Shown piece by piece: positions 43,240 through 52,350 of a stretch of 64,000 nt of DNA. The notes beneath the pieces were generated by a model that saw only the letters and a program-made list of their open reading frames with translations, was not told the DNA's origin and ran no database searches. The stretch's first letter is position 1. Every line of letters begins with the position of its first letter. The translations under genes were made by a program, and so were the position numbers. Origin of the DNA: JAUYQR01 sp963822435 (GTDB lineage Bacteria > Pseudomonadota > Alphaproteobacteria > Rhodobacterales > Rhodobacteraceae); the NCBI GenBank assembly GCA_963822435.1, contig CAWGHN010000004.1, positions 372,001-436,000 on the forward strand, read 5' to 3'.

Positions 43240-43740
43240 TCAGCCCTCGCAGGACCAGGCCGCGTTCGGCCCGACCGACGGATGCCGCAGCTCTGCCCCC
43301 GGCGCGATGCCCAGCTTTGCCGCCAGCCCACCGTTGATTTCCAGCACGAAACGCACGTCCTCGCCCCCGTCGATCGGTGTCAGGTCGCCGGGAATGGCGT
43401 TGGAATGAACCCGCGTCACCTGCCCTGCGGCATTGGCAAACACCATGTCCAAGGGGATCAGCGTGTTCTTCATCCAGAACTGCGCCCGGCGCGGGGATTC
43501 GTAGACGAACAGCATCCCGGCGGTCGGGTCCATCTCTGTGCGGAACATCAGGCCCTTGGCGCGCTCGGCAGGATCATCGGCCAATTCCACGGCAAAACTT
43601 TCGGTCCCGCCGTCCCAGCGCAGGTCAATCCGACCCGGCGCGCAGGCCACTTCGGCGGCCGCGTGCATCGCAAGCATCGGCCCCGCGATCACCGCAAGAC
43701 TGAGCCCGATCAGGGCGTTCCGCGTGTTGCTGCTTCCCAT
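43240..43740 (-). CDS. DUF192 family exported protein
   Basis: A 166-residue protein with a signal peptide (IGLSLAVIAGPMLAMHAAAE, cleavage near AAAE). The DUF192 core is DDPAERAKGLMFRTEMDPTAGM and FWMKNTLIPLDMVFANAAGQ, and the C-terminal half includes VLEINGGLAAKLGIAPG. Function unknown. It overlaps the 3' end of the cold-shock gene by about 31 bases on the same strand, so the two are probably co-transcribed. Confidence 0.88.
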   Translation of the reverse strand: MGSSNTRNALIGLSLAVIAGPMLAMHAAAEVACAPGRIDLRWDGGTESFAVELADDPAERAKGLMFRTEMDPTAGMLFVYESPRRAQFWMKNTLIPLDMVFANAAGQVTRVHSNAIPGDLTPIDGGEDVRFVLEINGGLAAKLGIAPGAELRHPSVGPNAAWSCEG

Positions 43741-44243
43741 GACACCACCTGAACCGCCATCCGCCCGCGCTTGCCTTCAACGATTCGCAGCGCGACCGCT
43801 TCGCCCGCAGCAAGATCGGCAAAACCCGACACACGCAACACCTCGACATGCACGAACACGTCTTCGTTGCGGCCAAACACGTTGGCGAACCCGAAGCCCT
43901 TGCCCTTGTCGAACCATTTGACCCGTGCAGGTTCCAGTGGCAGCGCCAGTATGTCGGCGCTGTCCATCTGACCGGCTTCGTCGCCAAGGGGAAACACGAC
44001 CCCCTCCGGCGGCTCGATCTTCAGAACCTCGACAGCCTGAACGCCGCGCTGCGTCTTTTGAACGCGCACTGTTATCCCTGCGCCGTCTGCAACCGAACCC
44101 TGGCCGAAATTGCGCAGCACATTGGCATGCAACAGCACGTCGGTTTGCGCCTCGTCCGAGACGATGAAACCGAAACCCTTTGTAGGATCAAACCACTTAA
44201 CTCGGCCATGCACTTCATGCATGACCTCTTCTTCTTCCGCCAT
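43710..44243 (-). CDS. Two-domain cold-shock protein
   Basis: About 177 residues with two cold-shock domains. The first has GRVKWFDPTKGFGFIVSDE, the second ARVKWFDKGKGFGFANVFGR with DVFVHVEVLRV; these are the RNP1 and RNP2 nucleic-acid-binding patches. An acidic start (MAEEEE) precedes them. The ATG at 44243 has AGAAGG upstream; 44222 is an alternative with a purine-rich site. It probably acts as an RNA chaperone. Confidence 0.88.
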   Translation of the reverse strand: MAEEEEVMHEVHGRVKWFDPTKGFGFIVSDEAQTDVLLHANVLRNFGQGSVADGAGITVRVQKTQRGVQAVEVLKIEPPEGVVFPLGDEAGQMDSADILALPLEPARVKWFDKGKGFGFANVFGRNEDVFVHVEVLRVSGFADLAAGEAVALRIVEGKRGRMAVQVVSWEAATRGTP

Positions 44244-44370
44244 TTGCAGAGCCTTCTCCCCAGAAGTGAGCCCTTGACCTGACAAATGCGGCCAATCGTC
44301 ACTTGGGTTCAAGTGGAAAACGGTATGTCCTGTGAATAACCTACAAGGTTCAGAATGGTTCGCCAATGGT

Positions 44371-44994
44371 TCAGGGATTCAGTCGCTCAACTGTCCAGTT
44401 GGCGTCGATGTTTTTGCGGGTCCAGCGGAAGCGGTCATGCAACCGGAAGGTGCCGTCGGCCCAGAATTCGATTTCAAGCGGGCGGATTCGGATGCCGCCC
44501 CAGAACGGCGGTCGTTTGGGCATCGGGCCTTGCGCCAGCGTGACCTTCGCCACCTCGGCCATCAGCGCCTCGCGCGAGGACAGCGGTTCCGATTGCTTCG
44601 AGGCCCAGGCGCCCAGCCGCGACTTCAGGCTGCGGCTGGTGTAGTAGGCGTCGGCCTGCGGGCCTTCCTCGCGTTCGGTGATGCCGCGCACCCGGATCTG
44701 GCGGCGCAGCGATTTCCAGTGCAGCACGAAAGCCGCCTTGCCCGAGGCTTCGATCTCGCGGCCCTTCTTTGATGTGTAGTTGGTATAGAACACGAATCCG
44801 CCACCGCCGATGCCCGCCGTCTCGATTTCTTTCAACAGCACCATCCGCGCGTTTGGCAGCCCGCCCGCGTCCACCGTGGCCAGCGCAATCGCGTTCGGGT
44901 CGTTCGGTTCCAGCGGCTCGGCTTCGGTCATCCAGGCCTGCGCGATGGCGAAAGGGTTGTCTCCGGCGAATATTCCGCTGCGGTCCACGTCCAT
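44371..44994 (-). CDS. pdxH: Pyridoxine/pyridoxamine 5'-phosphate oxidase
   Basis: A 207-residue FMN enzyme producing pyridoxal 5'-phosphate. PNARMVLLKEIETAG, FVFYTNYTSKKGREIEASGK, LHWKSLRRQIRVRG, and the C-terminal FRWTRKNIDANWTVERLNP are the family motifs that bind FMN and substrate. Divergent from fabI. Confidence 0.95.
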   Translation of the reverse strand: MDVDRSGIFAGDNPFAIAQAWMTEAEPLEPNDPNAIALATVDAGGLPNARMVLLKEIETAGIGGGGFVFYTNYTSKKGREIEASGKAAFVLHWKSLRRQIRVRGITEREEGPQADAYYTSRSLKSRLGAWASKQSEPLSSREALMAEVAKVTLAQGPMPKRPPFWGGIRIRPLEIEFWADGTFRLHDRFRWTRKNIDANWTVERLNP

Positions 44995-45092
44995 TAACTC
45001 CCCTTAACGGCGACCCGAGCCGCCCTTGATGCAACCGTGCTCTTGGCCTACACGTCGAAGCCAACGCAGAACAGGTGGGCAAGGGGCAAGCA

Positions 45093-45923
45093 ATGTCAAC
45101 CGGACTGATGCAAGGCAAACGCGGGCTGATCATGGGCCTTGCGAACGACAAATCCATCGCATGGGGCATCGCCCAGGCCGTGGCCGAGCAGGGGGCCGAG
45201 ATCGCCTTTTCCTATCAGGGCGAGGCGTTGAAGAAACGTGTCGAACCCCTCGCCACCTCGATCGGGATGACCGAGATGGTGGAATGCGACGTGGCGGACG
45301 AGGCCAGCCTTGACGCGCTGTTCGCCCACCTGAAGGCGATCTGGGGGCATCTTGATTTTGTCGTCCACGCCATCGGCTTTTCCGACAAGAACGAACTTCG
45401 CGGCCGCTACGTCGATACCAGCCGCCAGAATTTCCTGCTGTCGATGGACATCTCGGTCTATTCCTTCACTGCCGTCTGCCAGCGCGCCGCCGCGATGATG
45501 GGGCCGGGCGGATCGCTGCTCACGCTTACCTACTACGGTGCCGAAAAAGTCATGCCGCATTACAACGTCATGGGCCTGTGCAAGGCAGCGCTTGAGGCAT
45601 CGGTGAAATACATCGCCGAAGACCTTGGCAAGGACGGCATCCGCTGCAACGCGATCTCGGCCGGCCCGATCAAGACGCTTGCTGCCAGCGGCATCGGAGA
45701 CTTCCGCTACATCATGAAGTGGAACGAGCTGAACTCGCCCCTGCGCCGCAATGTCACGCAGGAAGAGGTGGGAAAGGCCGCGCTCTACCTGCTGTCCGAC
45801 CTCGGCTCCGGCACCACGGGCGAAAACCTGCACGTTGATGCCGGCTACCACGCCATCGGCATGAAGGCGATCGACGCGCCCGATATCGACCTTGTCACCG
45901 CCAGAAAAGACACCGGCCAGTGA
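45093..45923 (+). CDS. fabI: Enoyl-[acyl-carrier-protein] reductase FabI
   Basis: A 276-residue short-chain dehydrogenase that completes each fatty acid elongation cycle. GLANDKSIAWGIAQAVAEQG is the NAD loop and LTYYGAEKVMPHYNVMGLCK holds the Tyr and Lys of the active site; ISAGPIKTLAASGI is the substrate loop. The frame opens at 45075, but the ATG at 45093 with AAGGGG upstream is the family start. Overlaps the LysE gene start by a few bases. Confidence 0.96.
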   Translation: MSTGLMQGKRGLIMGLANDKSIAWGIAQAVAEQGAEIAFSYQGEALKKRVEPLATSIGMTEMVECDVADEASLDALFAHLKAIWGHLDFVVHAIGFSDKNELRGRYVDTSRQNFLLSMDISVYSFTAVCQRAAAMMGPGGSLLTLTYYGAEKVMPHYNVMGLCKAALEASVKYIAEDLGKDGIRCNAISAGPIKTLAASGIGDFRYIMKWNELNSPLRRNVTQEEVGKAALYLLSDLGSGTTGENLHVDAGYHAIGMKAIDAPDIDLVTARKDTGQ

Positions 45924-46534
45924 CCCTCGCGGCCTTCCTCGCCTTCGCGGGCCTTGTGATCTTTGCCGCCGTCTCGCCCGGTCCCGCCGTGCTGATAAGC
46001 GCGCGCACCGGGCTGACCGAGGGTTTTCGCACCGGCGTGATGCTGGCCGCTGGCATCGGCACCGGCGCGGTGATCTGGGCCTTGATGGCGATGTTCGGCC
46101 TGCATCTGGTGTTCGACGCCGCCCCCTCGCTGTTGTGGGCGCTGAAGATCGGTGGCGCGGCCTACCTGTTGTGGATGGCTTGGCACCTGTGGCGCGACGC
46201 GAAAACCCCGTTCGTCGCCGATGACAGCCGCCCCGTGCCGCGCTCGCCTTTCGCGGCCTACCGCCTTGGCCTCTGGACCAACCTTGCCAACCCCAAGGCG
46301 GCGGTGATGTTTTCGTCGATCTTCCTTGGCACGCTTGGCCCGAACACGCCCATCTGGGTGCTGGCGGCGCTTCTGGCCATCATCTTTGCCGCCGAAACCA
46401 CCTGGAACAGTCTTGTCGCCCGCATCTTTTCGCTCGACCGCACGCGGGCGCGGTATATCAGCCTGAAAACCGTCATTGACCGCAGCTTTGGCGGTTTGCT
46501 CGCCCTTCTGGGCGTCAAGATCGTCGCCACCTGA
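45920..46534 (+). CDS. LysE/RhtB-family amino acid exporter
   Basis: A 204-residue membrane protein with about six helices. The N-terminal AAVSPGPAVLISARTGLTEG and the mid-protein LWTNLANPKAAVMFSSIFLG are LysE-family signatures. Starts with GTG overlapping the fabI stop (GTGA). Substrate unknown, probably an amino acid or its analogue. Confidence 0.85.
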   Translation: MTLAAFLAFAGLVIFAAVSPGPAVLISARTGLTEGFRTGVMLAAGIGTGAVIWALMAMFGLHLVFDAAPSLLWALKIGGAAYLLWMAWHLWRDAKTPFVADDSRPVPRSPFAAYRLGLWTNLANPKAAVMFSSIFLGTLGPNTPIWVLAALLAIIFAAETTWNSLVARIFSLDRTRARYISLKTVIDRSFGGLLALLGVKIVAT

Positions 46535-46546
46535 GGGGAGAACACC

Positions 46547-47053
46547 ATGTCCGCCGAACGCCTGCCGCATGAAAAGGGCTTTCACGTCAGTTGGGACCAG
46601 ATCCACCGCGACGCCCGGGCGCTCGCGTGGCGGCTGGATGGCAAGGGGCCGGACGGTGGCGCCTGGCGTGCCGTGGTCGGCATCACGCGCGGTGGCCTTG
46701 TCCCGGCGATGATCGTCAGCCGCGAGCTGGATATCCGGGTGGTCGATACGATCAGCGTGAAAAGCTACAACCATCAGGCGCAAACCGAGGCGCGGGTGAC
46801 CAAATCGCCGCAGGCCGATCTGATGGGCGACGGCACCGGCATCCTGGTGGTCGACGATCTGGTCGACACCGGCAAGACGCTGGAACTGGTGCGCAAGCTT
46901 TATCCCAAGGCGCATTTCGCCACGGTCTACGCCAAGCCTTCGGGCAAGCCGATGGTCGACAGCTACATCACCGAGGTCAGCCAGGACACCTGGATCTTCT
47001 TTCCGTGGGACATGGCGCTGCAATACGTGCAGCCGATGCGCGGAATGGACTGA
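46547..47053 (+). CDS. gpt: Xanthine phosphoribosyltransferase
   Basis: A 168-residue purine salvage enzyme that joins PRPP to xanthine (and guanine). ITRGGLVPAMIVSRELDI and the PRPP-binding loop GILVVDDLVDTGKTLELV are the family motifs, and the C-terminal WIFFPWDMALQ matches Gpt. A GAGGGGAG ribosome site precedes the ATG. Confidence 0.93.
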   Translation: MSAERLPHEKGFHVSWDQIHRDARALAWRLDGKGPDGGAWRAVVGITRGGLVPAMIVSRELDIRVVDTISVKSYNHQAQTEARVTKSPQADLMGDGTGILVVDDLVDTGKTLELVRKLYPKAHFATVYAKPSGKPMVDSYITEVSQDTWIFFPWDMALQYVQPMRGMD

Positions 47054-47064
47054 GGTTTCCAGGA

Positions 47065-47565
47065 ATGCTCCGCCAAGGCCGGGACCGGCTGCTGCACTGG
47101 CTGTTCGAGGCCAGTCTGGCCATCAAGGGCGTGCTTACCTCGGCCGAGGCGTTGGCGGGGCTGGGGCTGTTGCTGGCACCCAATCCTTTGATTGCGCGCT
47201 TTGTGTTCTGGGTAACGCATTTCGAGATTGCCGAAGACCCGACCGATACGCTTGCCACCTGGACATTGCGCGCGGTGGCACAGTTTCCGATCGGCACGCA
47301 GCATTTCTACGCCATCTACCTTCTGGCGCATGGCGGTCTGAAACTGACGATGGTGCTGCTGCTTTGGCGCAAGGTGGTCTGGGCCTATCCGGCCGCGATG
47401 GTCGTGCTGGCGGGCTTCGTGCTGTATCAGACGTTCGAGTTCTTTCACGCCGGGTCGCCGTTCCTGCTGATCCTCGCGCTGTTTGATCTGGTGATGATCG
47501 GGCTTGTCTGGCAGGAATGGCGGGCGTTGCGAGACAAGGCTCCGCCGACACTGTCGCCCGCCTGA
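47065..47565 (+). CDS. DUF2127 membrane protein
   Basis: A 166-residue membrane protein with about four helices (FEASLAIKGVLTSAEALAGL, YLLAHGGLKLTMVLLLW, AYPAAMVVLAGFVLYQTFEF, LLILALFDLVMIGLVW), the DUF2127 pattern. The frame is open upstream to 46591 only because of gpt; the ATG at 47065 is preferred. Function unknown. Confidence 0.8.
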   Translation: MLRQGRDRLLHWLFEASLAIKGVLTSAEALAGLGLLLAPNPLIARFVFWVTHFEIAEDPTDTLATWTLRAVAQFPIGTQHFYAIYLLAHGGLKLTMVLLLWRKVVWAYPAAMVVLAGFVLYQTFEFFHAGSPFLLILALFDLVMIGLVWQEWRALRDKAPPTLSPA

Positions 47566-47596
47566 CGTCTTGTGCCTGCCTGACGTCTTGCGCCTG
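47561..47596. repeat. Tandem 18-base duplication across a stop codon
   Basis: CCTGACGTCTTGTGCCTG (47561-47578) is followed directly by CCTGACGTCTTGCGCCTG (47579-47596), differing by one base. The TGA stop of the DUF2127 gene lies in the first copy. Confidence 0.8.
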
Positions 47597-47613
47597 CCAG
47601 AAGGAATGCTGCG

Positions 47614-48792
47614 ATGACCCACCCCCTCAACCCCGCCTTTGCCCTGACCGATCCGCCCCCGGTGATGGAGGCGCGGCGCTGGCTGACCGGGGTGACGCAC
47701 CCGGCAAACCGCCCGCTGATCAACGTCAGTCAGGCGGCCCCGGTGGATAGCCCGCCCCTTGGCCTGCGTCAGGCACTGGCCGATGCCGCGCTGAACAACC
47801 CCGACGCCCATCTTTACGGCCCCGTCCTTGGCCTGCCGGCGCTGCGCGAGGAAATCGCCAGCCAGTGGTCCGCCGCATATCACGGCACGATCAAGCCCAC
47901 GCAAGTCGCCATTACCCAAGGCTGCAATCAGGCCTTCACCGCCATCATGGCCACCCTCGCCGGGCCGGGGGACGAGGTGATCCTGCCGACGCCGTGGTAT
48001 TTCAATCACAAGATGTGGCTCGACATGGCGTCGGTGAAAACCGTGCCTCTGGATACCGGGCCCACCCTGATCCCGTCGGTCGATGCGGCGGCGGCGCTGA
48101 TCACCGACCGCACCCGCGCCATCGTGCTCGTTACCCCGAACAACCCCGGTGGCGTCGAATATCCGGCGCAAACCCTGACCGCGTTCCGCGACCTTGCCCG
48201 CGCCAAGGGCATCGCGCTCATCGTGGACGAAACCTACCGCGATTTCGACAGCCGGACGGGTGCGCCGCATGACCTGTTCGCCGATCCCGATTGGCCCGAC
48301 ACCTTCATCCATCTTTACAGCTTCTCCAAGGCCTACCGGCTGACCGGCCACCGCGTCGGCGCGGTCGTGGCGTCCGAAGGTCGTCTGGCCGAGGTGGAGA
48401 AGTTCCTCGACACCGTGGCGATCTGCCCCAGCCAGCTTGGCCAGATCGGCGCGCTTTGGGGGATGCGCAACCTTTCGCAATGGGTGGCCGGTGAACGCGA
48501 CGAGATCCTCGCGCGGCGCAAGGCGATGGTGGGCGGCTTTGCCGCACTGCCGGGGTGGAAGCTGCTGGGCTGCGGCGCATACTTTGCCTACGTCGAACAC
48601 CCGTTCGACATGGCGTCGGATGCGCTGTGCAAGCAGTTGGTCACCGACGCCTCGATGCTGATGCTGCCCGGCACGATGTTCCAGCCGCCCGGCTCCGCGG
48701 CCGGAAAGCGCCAGATCCGCATTGCCTTCGCCAATGTCGATGCGGCCGGCATCGCCGAGATGTTCCGCCGGCTGGCAGCGTTCAGGCCGTGA
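47614..48792 (+). CDS. Class I/II pyridoxal-phosphate aminotransferase
   Basis: A 392-residue fold-type I aminotransferase. VSQAAPVDSPPLGLRQALAD and YGPVLGLPALREEIA open it, LVTPNNPGGVEYP and IALIVDETYRDFDSR follow, and the PLP lysine is in HLYSFSKAYRLTGHRVGAVV. The substrate is not clear. Preceded by AAGGAATG and the tandem duplication. A large palindrome lies downstream. Confidence 0.85.
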   Translation: MTHPLNPAFALTDPPPVMEARRWLTGVTHPANRPLINVSQAAPVDSPPLGLRQALADAALNNPDAHLYGPVLGLPALREEIASQWSAAYHGTIKPTQVAITQGCNQAFTAIMATLAGPGDEVILPTPWYFNHKMWLDMASVKTVPLDTGPTLIPSVDAAAALITDRTRAIVLVTPNNPGGVEYPAQTLTAFRDLARAKGIALIVDETYRDFDSRTGAPHDLFADPDWPDTFIHLYSFSKAYRLTGHRVGAVVASEGRLAEVEKFLDTVAICPSQLGQIGALWGMRNLSQWVAGERDEILARRKAMVGGFAALPGWKLLGCGAYFAYVEHPFDMASDALCKQLVTDASMLMLPGTMFQPPGSAAGKRQIRIAFANVDAAGIAEMFRRLAAFRP

Positions 48793-48845
48793 AACCGTCT
48801 ACAAACGGTTAATCGCTCTTGGGGCGCCCGTAAAATCAATGGCTT

Positions 48846-48876
48846 GGCGGAATGTCCCACGGTGGGACATTCCGCC
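48846..48876. promoter_or_regulatory. 31-base perfect palindrome upstream of ppiD-like gene
   Basis: Fifteen bases on each side of a central G are exactly complementary, with core TGTCCCAC-G-GTGGGACA shared with 18283-18299. It lies 92 bases before the ppiD-like start and 54 bases past the aminotransferase stop. As RNA it would form a very stable hairpin; as DNA it could be a regulator site. Confidence 0.6.
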
Positions 48877-48967
48877 CGCCTTGAACCGGTGCAGCCCTCG
48901 GCCCCATCTTGCCCAGACCGGCCCTTCCCTCTATTCACTCACCCAGACCCAACCATCAGGCGGACCC

Positions 48968-50839
48968 ATGGCCAAGACCCCGGACCTTGAGACGAAGAAA
49001 CCCAAAAGCAAGGCCAAGGACGCAGCCGTCTGGGTGCTGATGGGCATGCTGATCATCGGCCTCGGCGGCTTTGGTGTCACCAATTTCGGCGGCGGCATCA
49101 CCTCGATCGGCAAGGTCGGCGACACCGAGATATCCACCGATGATTACGCCGCCGCCTTCCGTCAGCAATTGTCCAGCTTTTCGCAGCAGATCGGCCAGCA
49201 GATCTCGGCGCAGGAAGGCATCGCCTTCGGCCTTGACCGGCAGGTGCTGCAAGGCATCATCACCCGCACCGCACTGGACAACGAGGCGCACCGCCTTGGC
49301 CTTTCGGTCGGCGACGCGGTGGTGGCGGCCCAGTTGACCAGCATGGATCAGTTCAAGGGTGCCTCGGGCGGCTTTGACCGCGAAGCCTACCGCTTCACGC
49401 TGGAGCGCAACAACCTGACCGAAACCGAGTTTGAAACCAACATCCGCCGCGACCTTTCCCGCTCGCTTTTGCAAGGCGCGGTCGGTGGCGGCTTTGCCGC
49501 CCCCGCCGCCGTGACCGACACGCTGTACCAATGGGTGGCCGAGCGGCGCGGATTGTCGATCCTTCGGCTGGGAGAAGCGGACCTGACCACGCCGGTGCCG
49601 GAGCCGAGCGAGACGGAGCTGAAGGTGTTCTACGACGCCAACATCGCGACCTTCACCAAGCCGGAAGCCAAGCGTATCACCTATGCGGCCTTGCTGCCGG
49701 AAACCATCGCCAAGGATCAGCCGGTAGACGAGGCGCTACTGAAAAAGCTGTACGAGGACCGGATCGAGGAGTTCGTGGTGCCGGAACGACGGCTGGTCGA
49801 GCGGCTGGTCTACCCCGATCAGGCCGCCGCTGATACCGCCAAAGCACGGCTGGATGCGGGTGAGGCCTTCGAGACGCTGGTGGCTGATCGTGGCCTGACG
49901 CTGGATGCCATCGACCTTGGCGATGTCTCCAAGGACGATCTTGGCGCTGCGGGCGAGGCCGTCTTTGCCATCACCGAACCCGGTGTTGTCGGGCCGGTGG
50001 CGTCCGACCTGGGGCCTGCATTCTTTCGGGTCAATGCGATCCTTGCCGCCGAGGAAACCACCTTTGAAGAGGCCCGCGACGCGCTGGCGATCGAACTGCA
50101 GACCGATGCCGCCCGTCGTACCATTGCGGATCAGGTGGAGACGGTCGACGATCTTCTGGCGGGCGGCGCCTCGCTTGAGGATCTGGCCAAGGACGCCGGG
50201 ATGACACTTGAGACGGTCGACTATGTGCCCGGAGCCCCCGGTGACAGCACGATCGAAGGCTATCCCGCGTTCAGAACCGCTGCCGAAGCGGTGCAGGCCG
50301 ACGATTTCGCGGAAGGGATCGTTCTGGAGGATGGCGGGCTGGTCGCATTGCGGCTGGATGAGGTGGTGCCAGCAGCACCGATCCCGTTCGACGAGGCCCG
50401 CGATGCAGTGGCAGCGGCGTGGAAGACCGATGCCGTGACAAAAGCCCTGTCGGCGCGGGCCATCGAGATCAAGGCTGACATCGAGGCGGGGGCTGCGATT
50501 GGCAGCTTTGGCATTGTGGATGTGACGCCGGAAATCGCGCGCGACGGCTTTGTCGAAGGCGTGCCGGAGACGTTGGTGCCGGACATGTTCAAGCTGAACG
50601 AGGGCGATGTGAAGATCGTGGAAGGGCCGGGGTTCGTTGCCGTGGTGCGGCTTGACCGCGTGATGCCGGCGGCGACCGAAGGCGAGGATGCCGCTGCGTT
50701 GAAGGGGGCGCTGTCGACACAACTGGAACAGGCCATCGCGACGGATGCGTTCAATGCCTTTACCAATGCGTTGACCGACGAGGCGGGGATCGAGCTTGAT
50801 CAGGCTGCGATCAATGCGGTCCACGCGAGCCTGCAGTAG
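48968..50839 (+). CDS. PpiD/SurA-like peptidyl-prolyl isomerase
   Basis: About 623 residues. A Lys-rich start (ETKKPKSKAKD) leads to one membrane anchor (AAVWVLMGMLIIGLGGFGVT), then a SurA-N domain and a rotamase-like region (VVPERRLVERLVYPDQAAAD, EPGVVGPVASDLGPAFFRVN). It would help fold exported proteins at the periplasmic face. The reading frame extends upstream into the aminotransferase gene, so the ATG at 48968 is used. Its TAG abuts the ATG of trpE directly. Confidence 0.9.
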   Translation: MAKTPDLETKKPKSKAKDAAVWVLMGMLIIGLGGFGVTNFGGGITSIGKVGDTEISTDDYAAAFRQQLSSFSQQIGQQISAQEGIAFGLDRQVLQGIITRTALDNEAHRLGLSVGDAVVAAQLTSMDQFKGASGGFDREAYRFTLERNNLTETEFETNIRRDLSRSLLQGAVGGGFAAPAAVTDTLYQWVAERRGLSILRLGEADLTTPVPEPSETELKVFYDANIATFTKPEAKRITYAALLPETIAKDQPVDEALLKKLYEDRIEEFVVPERRLVERLVYPDQAAADTAKARLDAGEAFETLVADRGLTLDAIDLGDVSKDDLGAAGEAVFAITEPGVVGPVASDLGPAFFRVNAILAAEETTFEEARDALAIELQTDAARRTIADQVETVDDLLAGGASLEDLAKDAGMTLETVDYVPGAPGDSTIEGYPAFRTAAEAVQADDFAEGIVLEDGGLVALRLDEVVPAAPIPFDEARDAVAAAWKTDAVTKALSARAIEIKADIEAGAAIGSFGIVDVTPEIARDGFVEGVPETLVPDMFKLNEGDVKIVEGPGFVAVVRLDRVMPAATEGEDAAALKGALSTQLEQAIATDAFNAFTNALTDEAGIELDQAAINAVHASLQ

Positions 50840-52345
50840 ATGCTGTCGCCGTCATTCGAGACGTTTGAAGCGGGGTGGAAGGAAGGCCGCAACCAGATTG
50901 TCTGGGCGCGGCTGGCCGCCGATCTGGACACGCCGGTCAGCCTGATGCTGAAGCTGGGCGAAGCGCGCGCAGACACGTTCATGCTCGAGTCGGTCACCGG
51001 CGGCGAGGTGCGGGGCCGGTATTCGATCGTCGGCATGAAGCCGGACCTGATCTGGCAATGCCGGGGCGCCGTCAGCCGGATCAACCGGCAGGCGAGGTTC
51101 GACCCCTTGGCTTTTGCCGACCTGCCGGGCCATCCGCTCGACACGCTTCGGGCGTTGCTGGCCGAATGCCGGATCGACATGCCGGACGGGTTGCCGGCGG
51201 TGGCGGCGGGGCTGTTTGGGTATCTGGGCTACGACATGATCCGGTTGGTGGAACATCTGCCAGACGTAAACCCCGATCCGCTGGGTCTGCCGGATGCGGT
51301 GCTGATGCGCCCGTCGGTTGTCGCGGTGCTGGATGGGGTCAAGGGGGATGTGACGGTGGTGGCGCCAGCCTGGGTCGGATCGGGCTTGTCGGCACGGGCC
51401 GCCTATGCGCAGGCGGCGGAGCGAGTGATGGATTCCTTGCGCGACCTTGACCGGTCACCCGCCGTGCCGCGCGATCTGGGCGAGGCGGCGGCGGTCGGTG
51501 TGCCGCAATCGAACTTCACCCACGACGGGTATCTGGCCGCCGTCGAGAAGGCCAAGGCGTACATCCGCGCAGGGGACATCTTTCAGGTCGTGCCAAGCCA
51601 GCGCTGGGCGATGGACTTCGCTCTGCCGCCCTTTGCGCTGTATCGCAGCCTGCGCCGCACCAACCCGTCGCCGTTCATGTTTTTCTTCAACTTTGGCGGG
51701 TTTCAGGTGGTGGGGGCCAGCCCGGAAATTCTGGTCCGGTTGCGCGACGGCGAGGTGACGGTCCGCCCGATTGCGGGCACCCGCAAGCGTGGCGCGACAC
51801 CCGAGGAGGACCGCGCGCTGGAGGCCGATCTTCTGGCCGATCCCAAGGAACGCGCCGAACATCTGATGCTTCTGGATCTTGGCCGCAACGACGTGGGGCG
51901 TGTGGCCAAGGTTGGCACGGTGCACCCGACCGAAACCTTCATCATTGAACGCTACAGCCATGTGATGCACATCGTGTCGAACGTGGTCGGAGAGATTGCC
52001 GATGGTGAGGACGCGCTGTCGGCGCTGCTGGCGGGGCTGCCTGCGGGCACCGTATCCGGTGCGCCAAAGGTGCGCGCGATGGAGATCATCGACGAGCTGG
52101 AGCCGGAAAAGCGCGGCGTCTACGGCGGGGGCGTGGGGTATTTCGCAGCCAATGGCGAAATGGACTTCTGCATTGCGCTGCGCACGGCGGTTCTGAAAGA
52201 TGAAACACTTTACATTCAGGCCGGTGGCGGTGTCGTCTACGACAGCGATCCCGAGGCCGAATATCAGGAAACCGTCAACAAATCCAACGCTCTAAGGCGC
52301 GCAGCCGCGGATGCGGGACTGTTCGCCCGGCGTGGCAACGGCTGA
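50840..52345 (+). CDS. trpE: Anthranilate synthase component I
   Basis: A 501-residue enzyme that makes anthranilate from chorismate with TrpG. The feedback motif is FMLESVTGG (Ser that binds tryptophan), followed by GDIFQVVPSQRW, RTNPSPFMFFFNF, VRPIAGTRKRGATPEED, LMLLDLGRNDVGRVAK and LPAGTVSGAPKVRAMEIID. Starts on the base after the PpiD-like stop, with no leader peptide or attenuator. trpG, trpD and trpC are about 12 kb away. Confidence 0.96.
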   Translation: MLSPSFETFEAGWKEGRNQIVWARLAADLDTPVSLMLKLGEARADTFMLESVTGGEVRGRYSIVGMKPDLIWQCRGAVSRINRQARFDPLAFADLPGHPLDTLRALLAECRIDMPDGLPAVAAGLFGYLGYDMIRLVEHLPDVNPDPLGLPDAVLMRPSVVAVLDGVKGDVTVVAPAWVGSGLSARAAYAQAAERVMDSLRDLDRSPAVPRDLGEAAAVGVPQSNFTHDGYLAAVEKAKAYIRAGDIFQVVPSQRWAMDFALPPFALYRSLRRTNPSPFMFFFNFGGFQVVGASPEILVRLRDGEVTVRPIAGTRKRGATPEEDRALEADLLADPKERAEHLMLLDLGRNDVGRVAKVGTVHPTETFIIERYSHVMHIVSNVVGEIADGEDALSALLAGLPAGTVSGAPKVRAMEIIDELEPEKRGVYGGGVGYFAANGEMDFCIALRTAVLKDETLYIQAGGGVVYDSDPEAEYQETVNKSNALRRAAADAGLFARRGNG

Positions 52346-52350
52346 GCGGA

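Noticed and set aside
50820..50845. trp leader or attenuator before trpE
   Set aside because: trpE starts directly after the preceding stop codon, leaving no room for a leader peptide.
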